Assembly (NCBI GenBank): GCA_030740135.1
Contig: JASLXW010000312.1
Span: forward strand, 1-5,153
Reading direction: 5' to 3'
Source: Nitrospinota bacterium
Lineage (GTDB): Bacteria > UBA8248 > JACPRG01
DNA: 5,153 nt
The notes below the pieces were generated by a model. It was given only the letters and a program-made list of their open reading frames with translations, made no database searches and was not told where the DNA came from. A program made the position numbers and the translations under genes. Below, in pieces: positions 1-5,153 of this stretch (its first letter is position 1; each line of letters begins with the position of its first letter).

Positions 1-1
1 C

Positions 2-991
2 AATCGCGGCCGGCTTCGCGGGTCGGAAGGGACGCCGGTCCTCCTTTTCAACTCCCACCTCGACACCGTCCATCCCGGCGACGAATCAAACTGGAAACAC
101 CCGCCGCTTTCCGGAGAGATCCACGATGGCCATCTCTGGGGCATCGGCTCGAACAACATGAAAGTGGGGCTGGCCGCGGCCCTGTCCGCCGTCCGGACCC
201 TGAAGGCCTGCGGCGTCAAGCTGCGCGGGGACATCCTCCTGACCCAGACGGCGGACGAGCTTCAGTTCGGTTACAAGGGGATCAAGGTACTGGTCGAGCA
301 AGGGATGATCGAGGCCGACTACGCCGTCTACACGGAGTCGGATCGTCCGGTCAAGGTGGAAATCGGCCACCGGGGAATCGTCCTGTTCGACGTGACCGTC
401 TACGGCGTCGGCGCGCACACCACCCGCCAGGAAAAGGGGGTGAACGCGATCTATCAGGCGATGAAGGCGGTGGAAGCGCTGCGGCGGATGGAGTTCACCG
501 GGTGGGAGCCCCATGCCTTCGTCCCGGGCGCGCCCCTGCTGAGCGTCAACCGGTTCAACGCCGGATTCTCCGACACGATCTGCGCCGACCGGTGCGTCAT
601 TCGCTGTGACTGCCGCACCTTGCCGGGGCAGACGACGGACGACGTGCTCGCCGACGTGCGGGCCGTCCTCGACCGCCTCCGGGCCGAAGATCCGGATTTC
701 CGCGCGGACCTCTCCGTCCACCTCGAGGGCTCGCCCTCCACCATCCATCCGGATGAACCCATCGTCCAGGCCCTCCAAACGGCCTACGAGGAGGTGAGAA
801 AGGAGCCCATCGGGATCGGCGGGGTGATGAGCACCAGCGACGCCCGGTTTCTCAGAATCGACGCCGGCATCCCGACGGCAAAGTTCTGCCTCAAGAGTTT
901 CGACAGCGGCCCGAACGAACACCAAAACCTCGAAGACTACATCGACACGATCAAGATTTACGCCACGTTGTGTCTGAACCTGATGGCCTGA
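2..991 (+). CDS. M20-family metallopeptidase/amidohydrolase (ArgE/DapE/CPG2-like), 5' partial
   Basis: The gene is open from the left edge, and 329 residues are visible. An ATG at 158 is internal, because conserved sequence lies before it. Family members are usually about 370-420 residues, so some 50-80 are missing upstream. M20 enzymes hydrolyse amide bonds with a two-metal centre. Visible landmarks, numbered from base 2, are SHLDT with the metal His at 19, GIGSNNMK at 47-54, ADEL at 84-87 with the catalytic-type Glu at 86, YTES with a ligand Glu at 112, a dimerisation (lid) domain from about 115 with GAHTT (His139) and GVNAI, and a C-terminal PNEHQN with the last metal His at 307. The bridging Asp position is Asn52, and the second Glu of the usual Glu-Glu pair is Leu87. 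The substrate cannot be read from sequence. The co-oriented molybdenum hydroxylase downstream suggests a catabolic role, which is inference. The family call is secure; activity is less so. Confidence 0.9.
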   Translation, partial: NRGRLRGSEGTPVLLFNSHLDTVHPGDESNWKHPPLSGEIHDGHLWGIGSNNMKVGLAAALSAVRTLKACGVKLRGDILLTQTADELQFGYKGIKVLVEQGMIEADYAVYTESDRPVKVEIGHRGIVLFDVTVYGVGAHTTRQEKGVNAIYQAMKAVEALRRMEFTGWEPHAFVPGAPLLSVNRFNAGFSDTICADRCVIRCDCRTLPGQTTDDVLADVRAVLDRLRAEDPDFRADLSVHLEGSPSTIHPDEPIVQALQTAYEEVRKEPIGIGGVMSTSDARFLRIDAGIPTAKFCLKSFDSGPNEHQNLEDYIDTIKIYATLCLNLMA

Positions 992-1071
992 TTCGCGACC
1001 GGCCCCTCCCCCCCCTCCGGCTCTCGCCCGGGATGCGGAGGCCGCGTTCCGGGGGAGAACGGACCTTCGTG

Positions 1072-1077
1072 TATACT
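1072..1077 (+). promoter_or_regulatory. Possible -10 box (TATACT) ahead of the molybdenum hydroxylase
   Basis: TATACT matches the sigma-70 -10 consensus at five of six positions and is the most AT-rich spot in an otherwise very GC-rich 180-base gap (992-1171). I see no convincing -35 hexamer 16-18 bases upstream. A start of transcription near 1084 would give an untranslated leader of about 88 bases before the ATG at 1172. The rest of the gap holds a C8 run at 1008-1015 and a weak 6-bp inverted repeat (1014-1019 with 1036-1041) without a T tract. The call rests on a single hexamer and could be chance. Confidence 0.3.
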
Positions 1078-1171
1078 GTCCGCGTTGCTTTGCCGGACCG
1101 TCCCGCGTCTCGATGACCCAAAACCGCTCGCCGGAACAGGGAAGCGCCTCTCTCTCAGATCAGAACATCCC

Positions 1172-3496
1172 ATGAGACCGAATTCCGAAATATTGACCGA
1201 AAACCGCGGCGTCGGCGGCTCGCTTCCCCGCGTCGACGTGGAAGACAAATCCACCGGCCGGGTCGTTTACGGCGCGGATTTTCGCCTGGCGGGAATGCTC
1301 GTGGGCCGCGCCCTGCGAAGTCCCCACCCCCACGCGCGCATTCGGCGCGTCGATGTCTCCGCGGCCCGGAAAGTCCGGGGGGTGGCCGCCGTCCTGACGG
1401 GCCGGGACAACCTGGGCCTGTACGGCTCGTCCATCCTGGATCGGCCGGTCCTCGCCGCGGAAAAGGTGCGGTTCCGGGGGGAAGCGGTGGCGGCGGTTGC
1501 GGCGCAAAGCGAGGACGCCGCCCTGGAGGCCCTGGAACGGATCGAGATCGACTATGAAGCGCTTCCCGCCGTGTGCGACGTGGAGAAAGCGGCCTCCCCG
1601 GATTCGCCCATCGTCCACGAAGAGATGATGACGTACGTCCGGGACAATGCCGGCCGCCCGGTCGCCGGAACCAACATCTGCACTTATTTCAGGCTGCGGC
1701 GCGGAGACATCGAAGAGGCCGTCTCGAAAGCGGACCGGGTCTTCACCGACCGATATTTCAGCCATCCCGTCCAGCACGTCCCCATAGAAGTCAACGCCGC
1801 GATGGCGCAAGAGACGGGCGGCAAGCTGGTCGTCTGGACGCACAACGACGCCCCCTACCGTTGCCGGCGGGACTTGGCAGCCGCCTTCGACATCCCGATG
1901 ACGAAGCTCCGCGTGACCTCGCTGCCGGTGGGCGGGGGGTTCGGCGGAAAGGGGGGCCTGAACGCGGAGCCCCTGGCGGCCCTGCTCGCCTTGCACGCCG
2001 ACGGACGCCCGGTCGGCGTCGTGTACACCCGGGAGGAGGTGTTCACGGCCACCCTCATCCGGCATGCAACCGTCCAGTACCTGAAGACGGCCGTCACGCG
2101 GGACGGCCTGCTGCTGGGGCGCGAGATCCGGGTCTACTGGGACACCGGCGCTTACACCGAAAAAGGTCCGACCGTCGCCACCAACGCCGGTTATTCCTCG
2201 GCGGGCCCGTACCGGATCCCTCACCTCAAGATCGACAGTTATTGCGTGTACACCAACAACCCGGTGGCGGGCGCCTTCCGGGGTTACGGCATGCCGCAGG
2301 TCACCTGGGCCTCGGAACGCCAGATGGACGACATCGCCCGGGCGCTCGGGATCGATCCCCTGGAAATTCGCCTCCGCAACGCCTTCGTCGAGGGAGACCT
2401 CTCGTCCACGGGCGAGACCCTCAGGAGCGTCGGCGTGCGCGAGTCTCTGCGCTCCGCCGCCGAGGCCATCGGCTGGGAGACGCCGAAGCCGCCGGGCCGG
2501 GGCCGGGGGATCGCCGCCATGCACAAAGGGGGGGCCACCGCCTACGCGGCCTCATCGGCGTTTTTGAAGATCAACGAGGACGGAACCGTCCAGGTCCTCA
2601 CGAGCAGCATGGAGGTGGGTCAGGGCGCCCACACCGTCCTGACGCAGATCGCCGCGGCCGAGCTGGGTCTGGATCCGGATCGGATTCACCTGGCGACACC
2701 GGACACCGACGTGACCCCCTATGACCGGTCCACGACCTCGAGCCGGACGACGTTCTCGATGGGACTGGCGGTGCAAAAGGCGGCGGCCGACGCCAAGGGC
2801 CAGATCCTCGAGCTCGGGGCGAAAGTTCTGGAGGCCGCGCCCGAGGACCTCGCGCTGGACGGCGACCGGGTGTCGGTCAGCGGATCGCCCGAAAGAAGCA
2901 TCTCCCTCGGCCGGCTCGTCTTCGGCGCGCGCGGCGAAAGACCCATCCTCGGGCGGGGGGAGTACCACATGGACGACGCCACGCCGCTCGATCCGGAAAC
3001 CGGGCAGGGGACCCGTCCGGTCCCCTTCTGGATGTACGGAGCCCAGGCCGCGGAAGTCGAGGTCGATGTGGAGACCGGGTCCGTCAAGGTCCTGCGCCTG
3101 GTCGCCGCACATGACGTGGGCCGGGCCGTCAACCCCAAGACCTGCGAGCAGCAGCTCGAAGGCGCTCTGGCCATGGGCCTGGGCTGCACGCTGATCGAGG
3201 AGGTCCTGCTGGACGAGGGGAAGTTTCTCAACCCCACGCTCGTCGACTATCACATCTGCTCGACGCTGGACGTTCCGGACCTGACGGCCCGGGTCGTCGA
3301 GGTCCCCCACCCGGACGGGCCGTTCGGGGCCAAGGGCGTGGGGGAGCCGGCCCTCGCGCCGACGGCCGCCGCCATCGCCAACGCAGTCTGCGACGCCGTG
3401 GGCATCCCTTTCAACAACCTCCCGCTGACTCCGGAGGTCGTCTGGGCGGCGCTCCGGGAGGCGGCGGACAGCGGAGGCGGCCAAGCCGACACCTGA
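1172..3496 (+). CDS. Xanthine dehydrogenase/aldehyde oxidase-family molybdopterin-binding (large) subunit
   Basis: This 774-residue protein is full length for the separate large subunit of molybdenum hydroxylases (CoxL/XdhA/HcrA type), which hydroxylate carbon centres of heterocycles, aldehydes or CO at a Mo-pterin cytosine dinucleotide site. The N-terminal hammerhead domain has GRVVYGADF near residue 30. Cofactor-binding motifs follow in family order: GGGFGGK at 254-260, GAFRGYG at 367-373, GQGAHT at 483-488, a DVGRAVNP segment near 650, and GAKGVGE ending in the catalytic-type Glu725. The form I CO dehydrogenase loop (AYRCSFR) is absent, so it is not a classical CoxL. The residue after GGGFGGK is Gly261, where bovine xanthine oxidase has the purine-contacting Glu802, so xanthine is not assured as substrate. 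I chose ATG 1172 because the 29 codons from an upstream TTG at 1085 look non-conserved; neither start has a clear Shine-Dalgarno site. No [2Fe-2S] or FAD subunit gene is in the window. Confidence 0.94.
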   Translation: MRPNSEILTENRGVGGSLPRVDVEDKSTGRVVYGADFRLAGMLVGRALRSPHPHARIRRVDVSAARKVRGVAAVLTGRDNLGLYGSSILDRPVLAAEKVRFRGEAVAAVAAQSEDAALEALERIEIDYEALPAVCDVEKAASPDSPIVHEEMMTYVRDNAGRPVAGTNICTYFRLRRGDIEEAVSKADRVFTDRYFSHPVQHVPIEVNAAMAQETGGKLVVWTHNDAPYRCRRDLAAAFDIPMTKLRVTSLPVGGGFGGKGGLNAEPLAALLALHADGRPVGVVYTREEVFTATLIRHATVQYLKTAVTRDGLLLGREIRVYWDTGAYTEKGPTVATNAGYSSAGPYRIPHLKIDSYCVYTNNPVAGAFRGYGMPQVTWASERQMDDIARALGIDPLEIRLRNAFVEGDLSSTGETLRSVGVRESLRSAAEAIGWETPKPPGRGRGIAAMHKGGATAYAASSAFLKINEDGTVQVLTSSMEVGQGAHTVLTQIAAAELGLDPDRIHLATPDTDVTPYDRSTTSSRTTFSMGLAVQKAAADAKGQILELGAKVLEAAPEDLALDGDRVSVSGSPERSISLGRLVFGARGERPILGRGEYHMDDATPLDPETGQGTRPVPFWMYGAQAAEVEVDVETGSVKVLRLVAAHDVGRAVNPKTCEQQLEGALAMGLGCTLIEEVLLDEGKFLNPTLVDYHICSTLDVPDLTARVVEVPHPDGPFGAKGVGEPALAPTAAAIANAVCDAVGIPFNNLPLTPEVVWAALREAADSGGGQADT

Positions 3497-3542
3497 GAAG
3501 CGGCGGCCTTCCAGCGGGGATCGTTCAACCGATGTTCCGGGA

Positions 3543-4877
3543 ATGACGGCGTCGCCGATTCGCATCGTCTATATCGCCGCCCACGGGGGTTATCATCCGG
3601 AGCGGCAGCCCCTCGGCGGGGGCGCGGCGGTCTGCCGGCGTCTCGTCCATCTCTGGGCGGCCGACCGGAAGATCTCCCTCACCCTCCTCGCGCCGGGAAG
3701 GAGACCGCCCGACACCCCTGTCGGCGTGGAGTATGTCCACCTCCCGGTCCTGGGGGACGACGACCACCCCGCCCGGCTGAGCCGGAGAGAATACGCACGT
3801 TTCTGCCGCCGGTTCGAAACCGCCGCCACCGACCATCTCCGGGGGATGACGGCCCGGCCGCAGGCCGAGCCTTTCGTGGTGTTGAGCAACGATATCTCCG
3901 AGGGCGTCGACTTCCGCGCGGTGACGGCCATGGGCCATCCGATCGTGACCATCTTTCACGTGGACGTCGCGGACTTCTTCTCCCGAATGTATCTGCGGCT
4001 CAACGCCTCCCCCGCGCTCCCCATTGCCGTCTATCGCGCCATTGCGTCTTCCGGACTTTCCGCGCTGTGTCCGGACGTGTTGCGATTGGTCTTCGAAAAG
4101 CAGTCGCGCTGCGTCCGGCACTCGTCCCGACTCGTCGTTCCCTCCGCGGGGATGGCCCGGACGCTGGGACGCTGCTACGGCCCTCGAGCGCTCCGGAAGA
4201 CCACGGTCCTTCCCTGGGGCGGCTGGGAGGAGGACGTTGCGGAGCGGCAGGTCGAGGGGGAGATGGCCTCCGCCCGGCGGGATTACGACCTCCGGCCGGA
4301 CACGCCCGTCCTGCTGACGCTCAGCCGGATTTCCCCCGAAAAGGGCCTCGACCGCCTCCTGAAGGCGCTTTTGCTATGGGAAAGGGGCGCGAGCGTCCCC
4401 GGCCTGGAGGATGTCCGGGTCCTGATTTGCGGGGGCGCGGCTTTCATGGGCGGGGAGGCCTACGCGGCCGGACTTCGAAAAACGGCCGCACGGCTTCGCC
4501 GAATCCACGCCCGGTTCCCGGGACACGTCGGGGGCACGCGGAAACGGGCGCTCTTTCGGCTTGCGGACCTCTACGTCTCTCCCGCCAGGCACGAAAGCTA
4601 CGGATTGACGATTGTAGAGGCGCTGCGCCAAGGGGTCCCGGTGGTGTCGAGCGTCAGCTCCGGGTCTCGTCACCTGGTTCAGCCGGCCTATGGCAAAGAG
4701 GTCGATCTTCAAGGGCGGGACGGAGAGAAACGGCTTCTGGAGATCCTTCAGGAAATGCTCTCGGACCGGGGGGCGCTCGCGTCCATGGGAGCGGCGGCGC
4801 GTCGAGCGGGCCGGAAAATGGATTTTTCCACGGGCGCAACGGCGCTCAGAGACCTGCTGGCCTCAACCTTGGCCTGA
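3543..4877 (+). CDS. GT4-type glycosyltransferase (GT-B fold)
   Basis: This 444-residue protein probably transfers a sugar from a nucleotide-sugar donor to a glycan, lipid or small-molecule acceptor in the cytoplasm. The N-terminal half (acceptor side) has a beta strand RIVYIAAHGG, then a glycine loop PLGGGAAV at about 23-30 that normally approaches the donor phosphates. The C-terminal half (donor side, from about 255) opens with LSRISPEKGLDRLLKAL, where Arg262 and Lys267 have the R-x4-K spacing of donor-phosphate contacts. A GT-B E-x7-E motif follows in HESYGLTIVEAL, Glu351 and Glu359. No signal peptide or membrane helix is evident. ATG 3543 begins directly ahead of the first strand. There is no good Shine-Dalgarno site, only GGGA almost touching the start. 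The gene starts 46 bases after the hydroxylase stop, so read-through transcription is plausible, but no functional link is apparent. Donor and acceptor cannot be deduced. Confidence 0.93.
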   Translation: MTASPIRIVYIAAHGGYHPERQPLGGGAAVCRRLVHLWAADRKISLTLLAPGRRPPDTPVGVEYVHLPVLGDDDHPARLSRREYARFCRRFETAATDHLRGMTARPQAEPFVVLSNDISEGVDFRAVTAMGHPIVTIFHVDVADFFSRMYLRLNASPALPIAVYRAIASSGLSALCPDVLRLVFEKQSRCVRHSSRLVVPSAGMARTLGRCYGPRALRKTTVLPWGGWEEDVAERQVEGEMASARRDYDLRPDTPVLLTLSRISPEKGLDRLLKALLLWERGASVPGLEDVRVLICGGAAFMGGEAYAAGLRKTAARLRRIHARFPGHVGGTRKRALFRLADLYVSPARHESYGLTIVEALRQGVPVVSSVSSGSRHLVQPAYGKEVDLQGRDGEKRLLEILQEMLSDRGALASMGAAARRAGRKMDFSTGATALRDLLASTLA

Positions 4878-4893
4878 ATCCAAAACGACAACC

Positions 4894-4922
4894 GGGGTGC
4901 GACACCGGGACCCCCGGACCCC
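4894..4922 (-). terminator. GC-rich hairpin between convergent genes, possible terminator
   Basis: An inner stem pairs CCGGG (4905-4909) with CCCGG (4913-4917) around a 3-base loop. An outer stem pairs GGGGT (4894-4898) with ACCCC (4918-4922), with six unpaired bases on one side. On the minus strand the structure is followed by a poor T-rich stretch (complement of 4882-4893, ending in TTTT); on the plus strand an A/G-rich tract follows. It lies 17 bases after the glycosyltransferase stop and about 100 bases after the small minus-strand gene. Neither strand has a classical U tract, so a role in termination is tentative. Confidence 0.25.
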
Positions 4923-5023
4923 AAAAAGAAGAAAGGGACGGTCGCCACGCGCGGGCCAAATGTCACCCGGAACGTGTACACCCATCCCCTTCATCAAGGA
5001 CAACCGGAAATCAATCCGTATGA

Positions 5024-5116
5024 CTATTTCTTCTTCTTATGACGGTTGCGCGACAGAGACTTCTTATGCTTGTGCTTGCGCATCTTTTTTCGTCGCTTTT
5101 TGACGACACTGCTCAT
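5024..5116 (-). CDS. AURKAIP1/COX24-domain small basic protein (mS38 / bS22-like ribosomal protein)
   Basis: The reverse strand encodes a complete 30-residue peptide from ATG at 5116-5114 to TAG at 5026-5024. It starts MSSVVKKRRKKMRKHKHKK and ends NRHKKKK, with 20 of 30 residues being Lys, Arg or His and no acidic residue. The S-V-V-K-K-R-R-K-K-M-x-K-x-K-x-K-K pattern is the hallmark of the bacterial AURKAIP1/COX24 family. This family is related to mitochondrial ribosomal protein mS38 and, as I recall, to mycobacterial bS22, which sits on 16S rRNA near the decoding centre. The likely role is therefore binding and stabilising rRNA in the small subunit. A purine-rich GGAAAGGG (5134-5127) lies about 10 bases upstream of the ATG and can serve as ribosome binding site. 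The gene converges on the glycosyltransferase, and its promoter is beyond or at the window edge. Its A-rich lysine codons make it locally AT-richer than its neighbours, which reflects amino-acid content rather than transfer. Length and motif fit the family well. Confidence 0.86.
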   Translation of the reverse strand: MSSVVKKRRKKMRKHKHKKSLSRNRHKKKK

Positions 5117-5126
5117 GAACGATAAT

Positions 5127-5134
5127 CCCTTTCC
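5127..5134 (-). promoter_or_regulatory. Ribosome binding site of the bS22-like gene
   Basis: GGAAAGGG on the minus strand is followed by about 10 bases before the ATG at 5116. It is the clearest Shine-Dalgarno-like stretch before any start in this window and supports translation of the 30-codon gene. The spacing is slightly long and the match to AGGAGG is partial. Confidence 0.45.
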
Positions 5135-5153
5135 AACCCCTGCCGGGGCCGCG

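Noticed and set aside
1008..1041. C8 run and 6-bp inverted repeat after the M20 gene as a terminator or phase-variable tract
   Set aside because: The stem is short with a 16-base loop and no T tract, and the C run is outside any coding frame or placed promoter spacer.
1160..2524. 454-residue open frame on the minus strand opposite the molybdenum hydroxylase
   Set aside because: It is antisense to a gene with a full set of family motifs. Its translation is low-complexity Gly/Arg/Asp/Pro-rich with no recognisable domain, as expected from GC-rich third positions.
2528..2534. G7 homopolymer inside the hydroxylase as a frameshift or phase-variation site
   Set aside because: The frame is intact across it and continues with conserved motifs; short G runs are common at this GC content.
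2552..3565. 337-residue open frame on the minus strand across the 3' end of the hydroxylase
   Set aside because: It is an antisense shadow of the conserved C-terminal half of the hydroxylase and has no recognisable motif.
4748..4981. 77-residue minus-strand frame starting in the convergent gap
   Set aside because: More than half of it is antisense to the end of the glycosyltransferase; there is no family-like sequence and no convincing ribosome binding site.
4974..4981. GTGTACAC palindrome in the convergent gap as an operator
   Set aside because: An isolated 8-base palindrome, not next to a promoter or a gene start on either strand.
4887..5007. 9-base direct repeat GACAACCGG at 4887-4895 and 4999-5007
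   Set aside because: One short pair in about 280 bases is close to chance expectation, with no further copies or associated mobile-element features.
4067..5023. 318-residue plus-strand frame overlapping the glycosyltransferase
   Set aside because: It is a shifted frame of a clear GT4 gene, with Arg/Gly/Pro-rich composition and no domain. It only runs past the gene end by chance.

Overview
This is a GC-rich bacterial window with four protein genes that I can support: three large genes on the plus strand and one very small gene on the minus strand. The strong G/C preference at third codon positions and the long antisense shadow frames fit a high-GC chromosome. The sequence alone does not fix a phylum. 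The combination of a CO/xanthine dehydrogenase-type molybdenum subunit, an M20 hydrolase and a bS22/mS38-like basic peptide would fit several environmental high-GC lineages, and I make no firm assignment. I saw no mobile element, CRISPR array, tRNA or rRNA.

Layout: positions 2-991 hold the 3' part of an M20-family metal-dependent amidohydrolase; its start lies before the window. Two metal-ligand positions of the family (the bridging Asp and the second Glu of the Glu-Glu pair) are Asn and Leu, so it is either a divergent subfamily or has altered chemistry. A 180-base gap follows, with a C8 run and a possible -10 box. Positions 1172-3496 encode a complete molybdopterin-binding large subunit of the xanthine dehydrogenase/aldehyde oxidase family. 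After 46 bases, 3543-4877 encode a complete GT4-type (GT-B fold) glycosyltransferase. A short convergent region (4878-5023) contains a GC-rich hairpin. Positions 5024-5116 on the minus strand encode a 30-residue Lys/Arg/His-rich protein of the AURKAIP1/COX24 (mS38 / bS22-like) family. It is so short that ordinary gene calling easily misses it.

How they fit together (inference): the M20 hydrolase and the molybdenum hydroxylase are adjacent and co-oriented, and could act in one catabolic pathway in which an N-heterocycle is hydroxylated and an amide bond is later hydrolysed. The [2Fe-2S] and FAD subunits normally needed by this hydroxylase type are not in the window. The glycosyltransferase has no obvious link to that pathway, although its spacing permits co-transcription. 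The small basic protein is transcribed toward it from the right edge and most likely belongs to the ribosome.
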